Origin: Echinostoma caproni
Lineage: Eukaryota > Platyhelminthes > Trematoda > Plagiorchiida > Echinostomatidae
Direction: 5' to 3'
DNA: 64,000 nt
Assembly: GCA_900618425.1 (NCBI GenBank)
Contig: UZAN01039906.1
Location: forward strand, 22,860 to 86,859
Shown piece by piece: positions 48,680-60,099 of the stretch (the stretch's first letter is position 1; the number at the start of each line of letters is the position of its first letter). The position numbers and the translations under genes are program-made. The notes beneath the pieces were generated by a model that was not told where the DNA came from, made no database searches, and saw only the letters and a list, made by a program, of their open reading frames with translations.

Positions 48680-49457
48680 TTAGTTCAATAACTGTCCCGC
48701 GGTTTTCTCTAACTTAGTCACCACGGGCTCATCATACAGCGAGATTCGGAATTCACCGAGAGTGACTTTATTTAGCTTATATTTAAGCAAACCTTTTAAT
48801 ATATCCCTCCCAATGAGTGCATTTTTCTTGCCCTGTTTGTTTCCAAAAAGGCGGTATCTCATTTGAAGTTCTTAGAGCCCTTATATAACTGACCGGTAGT
48901 ACTCGGGCTTTCATCGGTGACACTCTACTCTAATCAATCTTCCCCATCAATGGAATGATTATACGCGGCTCTGGGAGTGACTGAATACTTTTGAAATGTG
49001 AGTACAAGCTTTCCGAAATGTAGTGGTGTGCTTCATTGTTTAGTTCAACTTAGTTGAACTTTACAGAATCCTCTGTCCATAACTTGATCCAAATTGGTTT
49101 CCGAATTCGTTTAACTTCAGTGGTAATCTTTGTGCGCTGTGACCTCGCTTTGCAATATCTGAACTCTGAAGTGTACCCCGAATTTCTCACGCGCGATTTC
49201 AACAGTCCATGCCAATTTGATTCACGTTGACCTGAGCACATGTTTGCACTTTCAGAGTATACGGATTGCGATCGACTTGGATGCAGACTCCTGACTAACA
49301 GCCGTTTTCTTTTTCCATAAATTGCAAACGTCTTGTAAATACCTCCTAAAATGTATGTGGAACATGCTTGCTGTTGTTTCTTGGAGAAATAAGCTTCTTT
49401 TGTTGGAAAGTGAGTAATTATTGAGTTTGACTGAGAAATTTCGCACTGATCCAACAC
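48680..49457 (-). mobile_element. Possible LTR-retroelement gag-protease remnant
   Basis: The minus strand has a 135-codon frame (49457-49050) ending RKPIWIKLWTEDSVKFN, similar to the strand that precedes the active site of retroelement aspartic proteases. About 190 bases on, a second frame (48862-48680) contains ALIGRDILKGL, like the C-terminal I-G-x-D-x-L motif of such proteases. The DTG active site is not found between them, so this is tentative. Confidence 0.28.
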
Positions 49458-50214
49458 AACTCTTTCATAAGATCTGCTGGACGAGGTCAGCGAATCATTC
49501 TGCTTCCGATCTACCAGTGCTGTTCGAAATCACAATCGCGTTCCGGTGAATCATTGGTCAAGACAATGTGAACGTAGATGTTGGATCCGGTTAACTGAAC
49601 GGACAGGAGAGAGAAACTGTTCTGTGATTATATATATATATCTGATAGAATGATTCCGGTTCCTTAAAAAGTTTGTTGTTATCAAACTATGTAGGCGGGT
49701 TGGCATTGCTTTTGAAGAGTTCATGGTCTCGATGACCACAGCAATACTTAACCGATGAGATACTCAATTTTGTTATGAAAATGTATTCCACGTTTGACAC
49801 GACACACCAACACAATGGAACTTAAGATATTCCAATATGTGACCCCCGGTCTATAGATCACACTTTTCTGCTGCGGACATGGTGAAAATGAATTGTGGGA
49901 ACAGCAATATTCGTGCCCCATAAATTCTCGTAAATCACATGACGAAATCTGGTAGTAACTTGATATAACATGGTCCTGGATTAGATGGAGCTTTTCTATA
50001 TTTAAAATTGATTTTTCACATTTGCCGTTGTGCATTTATTAATCAAACCTACTAGTTAATTACCAGTGCAAAATGAAACGTTTCTGAAGAAATCATATTC
50101 TTTTCTCGTCGCGCAGTACAATTTCTCTTTCTCCGGACGCAATTATTTTGATGACTGTTTGAAAAACTTGATTGATGTATTAAAAATGTCTTTCTATTTC
50201 CTTTTTTCATTTAT

Positions 50215-50385
50215 TGATGTACAAATGTACAATCAACTTTCAGGAAGGGGGCAGCGTCCATACAGAGGCTGCCTGGGGGAATACAGAAATAGGGAAAACG
50301 GGCGGCGGTGGAGCGGTTTGAACCCGGAACGTCCGGGTCACAGTTCTGTGACCATACCACTTGGCCTCCACTATCAGTTGGGAGG
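50215..50385 (-). repeat. tRNA-derived SINE, family C, good minus-strand copy
   Basis: Reverse complement of the 30990-31195 repeat, with near-identical blocks TCAACTTTCAGGAA, AATACAGAAATAG, GGGCGGCGGTGGA and GAACCCGG. The reversed B box (GGTTTGAACCC) is at about 50318. Its 5' end faces the plus-strand family D element 10-15 bases away. Confidence 0.75.
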
Positions 50386-50397
50386 AGTAATTATCGC

Positions 50398-50520
50398 AAT
50401 TGTAGCTCAGCTGGTAGAGCGTGTCTTGCACAAAAAGCGCAGACGGCGTCCATTGGGAGTGTTGGAATTCCACCGAGGTTGCCGAGCTTTTCTCATCGAC
50501 ACAGTGAGAAGTAATGTACT
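50398..50520 (+). repeat. tRNA-derived SINE, family D
   Basis: Opens with a textbook A box TAGCTCAGCTGGTAGAGC (50403-50420) as in alanine- or lysine-type tRNAs. The following region (GCAGACGGCGTCC, GTGTTGGAATTCCACCGAGG) keeps only a weak B box. Too diverged in stem pairing for a tRNA gene. Confidence 0.5.
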
Positions 50521-53500
50521 CACAGGTGGAGGGTGAAATGAAGAAAATGGCAGAGGTGGACGCAAACCCGTGATCACACCATTGAAGGAATTCCGAACAC
50601 TCGATTGGTTGTAGCTGTCTCTGTAATCCAACCTGAGCTGAAGTGAACCTGTTTATTTAGAAATAGGAAAATTCAAGCTCATACAGTTAAAATCTCCAGC
50701 TCGAGTCCCGATAGAAACATGAGACAGAAAAATTGCTAACTATCCATACTATATTTGAACAACTAACCAAAGCCCCGAATTCGCTCCATCCATAGGTGCA
50801 AATGTTCTGATCGATTATAGTTGAACCTTAGTGAGTAGTATTGCTTAAAGGAGCCAATCGCTGTTAGTTACAGTGTGGTGCCTTCAAAACCAGTGACTAA
50901 TGAGCGACAAATCAACCATTGTTAAAATGCAGTAAAATACTGAGAGTTAGCCCAAACAGCTCAAGAATTCACACAGCTTCGATTACCAATCCCTCGGACC
51001 TGGCTACAAATCCCAGTGATTTCATTGAATAAACAAACTGCTGACGATTCGCGACAGTAAAACATCCATATAGCAGGTTAAAGGCTTTTTAATGGTCAGT
51101 AACGCGTTCATTCTGCCTTATGCATGCACTTTGCCAAGGCAAACGTATTCGATCAGTGTTCTTTCTCTTACAAATTTATGAATATGGAACTGTTTTATTT
51201 ATTTTTGAAACTTTTGCGTTTCAGTCTCCACACACAGTCATTCCCCTTGCACTGTTGCATGACGCCTTTGGCTACTGTCTTTCGGCTACTCGTTCGGGTC
51301 GCACAAATGCATCACGCTGAAGTCTGAGGAAACTGTTCGGATTTAGTTTGACTAGCTTTAGCAAATCTCACAATACAGACATGCATCTCTGGAAATCGAT
51401 ACCTCTTAGAATAACACACGGGAGCCTGTCACAATTGTTGAGTTATTTACATTTAATTCATTGCAATTTTAATGGTAAAATATCAATGGGAAATTTGATA
51501 CTATTGTTCTTCTTCGGTATTGCATAACTGGACAGATTTCAAATTTTCAAACTTGTTTTTTCGCTGTCATATTATTAAAGCAAATCATAATGGATCACCA
51601 CTCTTCTCATTGTCTACCCCATTCCGCTTTTCATAGTGATGCAGCTCTCTTCACGCTTAACGATGCTCTCAACGCGTGGTGATTGTACGTCAAGATTGAC
51701 CGGCACTATGTATGCACGGGGATACAGCTTCCAGACAGTGAACCACGTCATGGGTATTCCTGTCATTCTGATGGTCTTAGGCGCATGCAACCGAATAGAC
51801 TGAATGTCCCAAGGTTAACACACGAATCTTGTTGACAGTGATTGAACAAGCTAGGAATGATTCACTAATGGATCGTGGCTTGTGCCAATTATTTCAATAC
51901 GTTGTATCATGGAATTACCGGTATGAACAGCTTGCCTTGGTACTACATGACTTCACACTTTTCGGTGGGTCTTAATTCTGATTTCTCGTGCGCGTTATCT
52001 CGGGACAGATACAACTTCGTCTGCTACCCAATCATCATCTGAACTTCTTCCATGTTGCAGTTACACTGGGGTCTTTTATATGCATTTTTTTGGTTTTAAC
52101 TGACAAAAGAACCACATCATCAATTATCGTGTGTTGAAATTGAAATAACTTACTCCCGTAATGAATTTGAATAGAGAATAGAGGCTTAGGTTACATAATT
52201 TATGTTCGGATGTATTTTGCTGTATCTCATCAGGTGCATACTACAGATTATATAGTATTCATGACCGCGATAAATGAATGAAAATTAACGTAAGGAAGTT
52301 CACAGTTGTCATGCATGTTACCAAAGGCAACGCCAAGGAAACGAATAACTGTTTTGGTCTACACAAAATTATAAAATACCGTTCAATAACTTCTTTTCTA
52401 ACATTTGGCTCAGTTTTACTATTTTGGGATGTTCTGGGTAGCATATGTGCAAACCGAACTCGGTTCCTCATCAGCTGTCAAGTATGTTGTATTTACATTT
52501 CGGTTAATTTAATCGGTAGAGTTGTTTGAGTGTGTTTGAGTGTGCGTGCATGTGTGAGCGTGATTGCACACGGTTGGTTACAGCCGAAGTAGATCAAGGG
52601 TAGAGGTCATACACTTCAGGACTCCAGAGTGAGTTTGTTGGGGGTGATCGATAATGCCTCAAGTTTCCTTGGTCGATGTTTGTTGCAATTCTGTAACTTA
52701 GCAGGAAATGTATTGATGTGGTCTACCTTGTAACCTCTTCCGACCTAGAGGCGTGTGTTGGCCGAGGTTCGTCCATGTAATGCAGTCATTGGTGGTTAGG
52801 CTGAGTCATTGATTCACGCGCGTAATTTGCAATGTGCTCGGTTATTCTGNATTCTGGTTGGGGGGGGGGACTGATTTTTGCACGTTTGGCAATTTTGTGT
52901 ACCATTATATGTACGCGACTGATGAGAGGATACGAAAAGAATTCCTCGCGCAGTAGTTTCATTTGGACAGGCCTGTTCCAATTGATCGCTCCATGGAACT
53001 GTTTCAGTTCCGTTTAATTGACCAACAAACTTTGGACTCACTGTACCACTTGATCACTGAAACACAAACCCTTTTTGAAAACATTTGACTGAAAAGAAAA
53101 CAACGAATTTCCATCGCCAACAGGCGATGGTGATAAGCAGATTATAATTTGCATTTTCTGGCACTTATGCCACTACAGAACTCCAAAAAGCTTACAACAT
53201 TTTTTTCCACGGCCACCTGTAATTAATAAAACTCTCTGAATTGCCAATGGTAGAACAAGAACTGTTTAGGAAATTACCCGGAGCTATTCATTGTTTAAAC
53301 TGTATTGGTTATATGTTTTTCACTAAAAAACAATCTCTCCAGATAAACTGAAGAACATAAATGCTCATTCAATGCTGCAAATTAGACTGTCTTTCTGTGG
53401 AGTTAAAGGAAACCAACATAAATACAAAAAATAAAGTTGAATATTCTGAATTCTAAGCAATCCAATTCTAACAAAATAACACACGTCAGACGAAATAATT

Positions 53501-56500
53501 AACCCCGCGAAAGAAAGTGAGCAGAAGCTACGAATGGTGGATTTGGTTGATGATTTGAAAAAAAAGTAAATAAATCAGTTAGCGATCAGCAAATCACGTA
53601 TGCATAAATCAGCATGGATTCGAGTCCAAACGCTAATTGTGCACTTTGTTTATTACCGATGGCCACCGCACACAAGCATGTACACACAGATCCACTTCAC
53701 AAGTGAGCGCTTTCAAGCTTCTTTAGATTTGTCTTACTCGCAAAACGACAGTGGGATAAATCGGGTGGACAGGTGGTGAAAGGTGAGATGGCGAATTAAG
53801 AGTTCAGGACCAGCACAGCTTTTATGATTGAAAAAACACAGGAAAACAATTTTCGCATCAAGGACCGCGGATAATCAAGCGGAGTAGCGCCCACACACCG
53901 AGTGTAAAACATTTACACCCAACCATCAGTACGAAATAAAATGTGACTTCAAGACTGGTTGACTTAAAATGTGCTGATCACAAATGAAAGAAAAATTACT
54001 TTTACCGGATTCATTCACTTATATCAACGTTGCCCAGAGGTGTGACTGAAAAATCGTTTTCCGGCTTTTATTTCTCTTTTCAAGAGGTTAATTTTCTTTT
54101 AATGTCCAAAACACTAAAATGTTGTTTCAAAATTTGAAAGAGTGGAAAGGGAAATAAGAAAACTCAGTTACACACGCACACAATGCTTCGAAAATTAGCA
54201 CAAAGTGAATTTATGGTCATGCGAAACTCCAACGCAGGGAAGAGATCATTCTACGCCGCCGCCGCCACCACCACCACCACCACCACCACCACCACTCTGT
54301 TCCCCTACCTGTCTCTTAATTCAGACAAATCCAGTCGACCACCCACCAACTTGCTACCGCCAATGCCGTACCGTGCACACGTCGATCCGTGAATGATATT
54401 CGGTGCCAGCTGGATTGGCGGTCCGGAATCAGGAGTCAGCATGGTGGTCGTGAATTGACACTGATTCTTCAATTAGTGTTTCAAACTTCGACTTTGTTCT
54501 CTTCCTTTATGGAAATAATGAACTTCCATGAAAACACCCGATCATGATTCACTACGATACAAAGGAAGGTGTGTGTTTAATGGGATATAGTAATACAAAA
54601 CTAATCATCAATCTATGGTAAATGTCTCCGCTTGGAAATGATTCAGTTCATTTGTGTCGACCGTTTCGAGACGAGTTCCAGGTAAGAAACTGCATATAGA
54701 CGTTTGTAGGTTACAATTCAAAACAAATACCTCTGCTGAATAGTGCTCAACAGTATGTATGTTTGCGGACATTAAAATGTTTATTTTTCAACGATAGGAG
54801 TTAATTCCTTCCACACAAAAATCCATTGGGATGTGAAACGGTCTTGATGCATCTACGTAGAGCAAGGTGTGGCGTGCACAGACTTTACTTCGCAGCCGGC
54901 AAAAATATCGTGTTCATATTGGTTAGTATTGGACACAAACAAATGTGTTTGAATAACAAACTGAATTGAACTACATCATGAAATAAATAGGAGCATGTGA
55001 ATAGTTTTGTGTAGATGGAACAAAACATCAGTTCGTCTTTCATCATTATTTTTACAAATATGTACTGACGAGGGAAGAAATTGTGTCACCGAGATGGATG
55101 GAAGAAACTAATTGCGGTCAAATCGCCGCGGCCCAACAACCCGATCAGTTTCGTGTCGCAGTTTGTCCCCCCACCACCACCTAGCCAACCTATTACGTTT
55201 CCACGCTCACCGGTTCCCCGAGTCTCATCAAGTTTCTCTCTTGTATGATCTAATTGATGGGAACAGCGAGGAATTACATTCCGTCTTGGAAAGGACGATA
55301 GTTGCATGTTACTTCAGCAATTAACTAGGTTGGGAAAAGATTTGGATAGGGCTTGATGCAAGTGAGCGCAGCCGGTTTGAGAAGACCCGGTGTGATATGG
55401 ATAGGGTGCCATTTGGTACTCATCTTGTTTCGTGACCGTTGTCGCAGTACTGGTGTTCTCATTGTTTTAAATTCGTGTAGGTGGGGTTTGATTGGTGAAA
55501 GTGTGAACAGATTGACATATTGGAATCAATCTGTCAAACTGATCGCCTAGTAGCAGTTTGTGATATAATGGTTCCATCAAGAGAACCAATGCCAGATAAA
55601 TGTGACATCCCGAAGTTTTGAGTGGATTTAAGGCGCCATTCCTGAGGAGTCTGATGTCAACACTCTTATGCACGCCGATAAATCTTAGCGCACGTATAAC
55701 TGGGAATGGAGAGAAGGGACTACCACTGCATAATGTGTCTAACTCATTTATTTGACTTACTTGAATTTGAAATGCTAAATACTATTTGTATTGAGATGAG
55801 AAATGCTGTTTGGTTTTGGATTGCCTTAACTTGACTCGGGTGCGCACAGGTTAATGCGATTTCCATTGTCGCCCAAATTCTGAAGGCATTCAATCAACTG
55901 TCAACTTTTTGAATGACAGTCTCTTGGTTTTAACATCGAAGGCCGTCGCAGTGAATGGGAATCCAACCACCAGATGACATACGACCGGACACGTGACTTG
56001 TATTGTGTCTCGGACTTGTAATCATGCTGTGCATTTGACCACACGGATGAGGATCAGTCACCTGTGTGGCACAATAATACTGCTGGTTCGCATTATCATT
56101 CTGTTCTGTTTCCACCTACTGTCCCGGGGTTGGACGGGGGGATTACAGGACTACGTAACAACGATCATATCATTACAATGTCACAGCTATTCCTGGTACC
56201 CCCCAATCTCGCTCTAAATTCAAATTTCATACTACATTCAGTCCATCATTGATTTCCATGTTCACTTGACCTCTGGATTCATGCAGATTTTTTATGATTC
56301 GTCCTCACAAGAGGAACATTTCCTCTAAGGACGGTTGAATTTCAAACACAATCTCAAATATGGAATTCTATAGTCAAGCGTAATCTTTCCAAGGGACTCC
56401 TGCAACGCACTATTGCCCGAGCATATTACGACAAATTCCGGTGATGTGTACTGATTCGATGCTATTTTGCCGGCACTGATGTTGTCGCTGACGAAGATAA

Positions 56501-57848
56501 TGATGATGATTAATTGAACTACTATTTCCAGATGCAGCTACTAAACAATCGTAGAAGAATAGCTCCGACATATTATACCATAATCTATTTGCAGAGGGCT
56601 CCTCTTGAATCTTCAAACTTCATATGAACAATGAATCACTTAAATGATCTCAAGACATTTTTTTAGATAGAAATCTTACCTCATTTCAGTGTTGCGTTAA
56701 TACACATATAGACGAACAGAATGAACCTGCATGTAAAATACCGTTCACACTCAAACCTATCTAGGTATATTATTGAAATCAATAAATCTCGTTCTCTAAC
56801 TGTCTCCTTCTTCCAGTCACATTGTTGCGATCGGATATAGCCCCGAATCAGGCTTCTCTGTGTAACCGGTGAATAGCATCTGAGATGGACTTATTCTCAT
56901 GCCACACACAGTCAAGCCGACTAATTAGCTTCGTGAATGATCAATCACGTGATTAAGCTGAGAGTAGAACAATTCTAAACTGTTGTTTTTATTTGCATTC
57001 ACTTAGATCCCGAGGGGAGGGATGTCCTCAAGAATATCACCTGAGCAAAGCAAATCAGGTGATTCCTTTACAGCATCAGATCCGAAAGGGAACAGTTGTT
57101 GTTATTACGGAACGGATTGGACTTCCTGATCGAGAGAAATCTAGTAATTGTCATATTGTATTATACCGTCGAAGAAAGGAAAGATTGTTAGTGTTGGTTT
57201 TCTCTGTGATTTATACAACCTCTGCTCTAACAATCAATATAACTTTTACTAATATTAAAACACTGTTTTATAGCAACGGAAATGGTCAGGTGTATTTTTG
57301 TTGCACAGAGAAGAGTGACGGACAATATAGGGAAGGCGGAGTGGGGGTGAATCGCGCAATCATGAGGACTTAGTGTTTATTCATTTATTGTTACCACCAA
57401 CGGTACATTACTGGGGCTTGGATTAGCAAACCATGTGGTTTCCCAATAGAACTGGAACGGGATTAAGTATGGTAACAACAAAGCTGCTTAGCATCAGAGA
57501 TGATGGTAGATTGATGTTTTGTTCCGAATGTACTAGTCGTCACTGAAAATCCGTTAATCAGATCCGGCAGAATCTGAACAAATAAACCACCAATATGGAC
57601 TGACATGAGGGGGATATACGCCTAGATTAGTGGAGGCATACCAATGCACCACGCATCGGTTTCGCTTATCTCCCACCCCCACCCCATCCTCCTCGCCAAA
57701 CTTTACGAGACACCGAGTCTCTGATCGGTCACCGCGCACTTCCATGCGAGGGGAATTTATTCTCTGGCTTTTCATTTTTACAGGAAATTTATTTTGATCT
57801 AGATTTATTCTCGTAAGTTGCACGATTTTGGTGCTGCTCAGATGCTCA
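50521..57848. other. Intergenic with simple repeats
   Basis: Holds a TG-rich stretch (about 52528-52560), an N followed by a G-run (52850-52869) and the trinucleotide repeat at 54255. A B-box-like GGATTCGAGTCC at about 53617 has no A box. Nothing else is supportable. Confidence 0.4.
54255..54293. repeat. (GCC)4(ACC)9 trinucleotide repeat
   Basis: Perfect tandem triplets. They create poly-Ala/Thr or poly-Pro readings in overlapping short frames, which are not evidence of a gene. Confidence 0.95.
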
Positions 57849-57849
57849 C

Positions 57850-57964
57850 GAAGTGATTGAAACGTCAGATCGAAGTTCGGTCGATTAAATGCACTGATCT
57901 GCAAACTATGGCCGCTGGATGGAGCACAGATTTGGATAGGGAACAGCAAAAGAAGACTGGTCAT
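57850..57964 (-). CDS. Candidate first exon with a signal peptide
   Basis: On the minus strand an ATG at 57964 starts MTSLLLLFPIQICAPSSG, a good secretion signal, followed by HSLQISAFNRPNFDL. A donor GTGAGC follows at 57849. The short LQISAFN stretch resembles the start of DNase I-like secreted nucleases, but the next conserved positions are not seen. This is a weak hint, not an assignment. Confidence 0.25.
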
Positions 57965-57969
57965 CGAAG

Positions 57970-60025
57970 CGGCAGTGATGGCGCAGTGTATGGCATCGGC
58001 TTCGTTTCTTGAAGTCGCTGTATTCAAGTCATACTACATCCAACCTACTTCCTACTTACTTCATTAGACAGCTCCCTTTTCGAATATTGAAAGTATAGGA
58101 ATTCTTTGACAAATGATTTGGTATCTGACTTATGTTTTACACGAAAAGTGGTTTTGAATCAAAGATTGAAAGCAAAGAAGTATGTGCATTAGTTACCAGA
58201 TTGGGATCTGAAATTCTGAAATACAAATTTCATGAACACAGTAATCAACAGGGGAAAATCCACCTTTAAATAAGCAAAAAAGGTGATAGTTTATCGAATC
58301 GGTCAGTATTTACACGTAGCATAACAATGCAGAACTAAATTTAATTTCATTCAAGATTGTTCTGAATTAGATAGCAGACTACTGTATAACTGTTGTCAAA
58401 GTGCACTTCCATTAGTTCATTCATAATCACGGTTTTCTTTGATCTGTGGCAAAAACAGAAGAACACCCAGTTCCTCTGGCAATCAATAAAGCAGTTACTA
58501 TATTAGGTAGGATAATGAAGTGAAGTAAGTTTAAATATAGTACACTACGGAATTCTCAGCCGGTCATGTGACCCGTGTCCAAATGTCTCCTGACATCTCA
58601 TTAACATTTCATGCATGGTCAAGTAAGCATTTCTTAACCAATGAATAATTACGTTTTCAGTGTTTTATCACACAACTTTATGGGAACACATTTTACATAA
58701 AAACAAACTACAAGATTTTTGGGTTAACACGAAAGGAAATGTATGATCTGAAATTATATAGGCCAGTTTTTATTGTAATTCACCAACCAGTCGTACTCTG
58801 TAAGTTTCAAACGATTGATAGTGTACCAAGTCATCCGCACATGAATTCTCACTCAAGCCAAGAAACTATACCGGCGTATGTCCCATCTCGGTCACATGAT
58901 CGTTTTAAACAAAGCACTCAGAGTTAGTTGACAGGTCACGCGGTGGATTTCATGAATAAATAATTGAGGCACGATTTTGCCAAATACTGTGACACTTATC
59001 ACAACAGTTCAGATGTGGTTAGATTGACAAAGGAAATTGAAGCCAGAGGGAATTGAGTGTAAGTGTAATTTGGTTTTTTCTGCTGTAGTACCACTCCTCC
59101 TTCTGCAATCGAAGTCACCGTATTAATTGGCTAGTGAACTTCACAATATCCAGAGGCAATAAAACGGTCACATGGAGAGCATTTGGTACTATTTGAAGAA
59201 AGTAAGCAAAAGGGACAAAATGAATCAATGAATCAATCTCATAGAATGTGTGCTAAGAATTGTCTTCTCTTTTTATCCGGAAATCAAATAAAATTAGGAA
59301 TTTGTTCCAAATCACTCTCATTTATAAATGTTGGGCTGACTTCCTAGAGCTGTGAAGGACTTCGTACTTGACACACAGAAGGTTCAGCATTCTTCCATAG
59401 AGTGTCATAGTGTATTTCTTTGAACAGAGTCAAATTACACGGAAAGTAATACTAATAATAAATACTAAAAACCTCCGTATTATTAAGAGCAAAATCCTTG
59501 TGGCAGTTCTTTCGTTTTCTCTCAGTTGATTTTTCTATTTGTGATTATACAAACGAGAGAACAAGCGATCTGTGAAAAGGCCGCCAAACAAGGAAAAGAG
59601 ATATATAAATAGAATTATAGTTGTGGGTCGAGCGCGTTCTAATTAGGATTGCTGTTCTCCCATCCATTCAGCTTTCTCACCGTTCTAAAATGCACCTCTA
59701 TGACTGCTCAGGCAACAAACAACAGAATTAAAAGGCGGTATTGTACCTTCAGGTCTCTAACTGGTTTGGGACACACTTTTATGTCCCTTGTGCCGACCGC
59801 GATCACTTGATGATGGTCAGCCCAGTATAGAGACAGAAAATGAGCCGTGGATCAGGTGCATTGAACTGATGGCTGGTGTAAACTTTAGTGAACAAAAAAG
59901 TACTTTGATTCGACGATTTCTCGGACAAATTCTCGAGGGATCATTGAAAGTGATGATTGCTCATGCGATGTCCCCGGGACAAAACTATCACTGAAAAAAG
60001 TTGTTAGGAGTTGTCAGCAGTGCAT
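57970..60025. other. Intergenic, nothing recognised
   Basis: AT-rich, only short open frames without motifs. Confidence 0.45.
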
Positions 60026-60029
60026 AACA

Positions 60030-60096
60030 TTGGATCTTCTAACGGTTCGAATACCGGTGCCCTTAGTTCTGGTTCCCACTAGGCTACCCGAGTTGG
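60030..60096 (-). repeat. tRNA-like sequence with A and B boxes
   Basis: The minus strand has GGTAGCCTAGTGG (A box, about 60087-60075) and GGTATTCGAACC (B box, 60055-60044) about 20 bases apart, closer than in a normal tRNA. A degenerate tRNA or SINE head. Confidence 0.45.
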
Positions 60097-60099
60097 TTT

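Noticed and set aside
50066..50536. 156-codon plus-strand frame
   Set aside because: Mostly reads through two SINEs, so it is not a gene.
54183..54396. Poly-Ala/Thr and poly-Pro proteins
   Set aside because: Produced by the (GCC)4(ACC)9 microsatellite.
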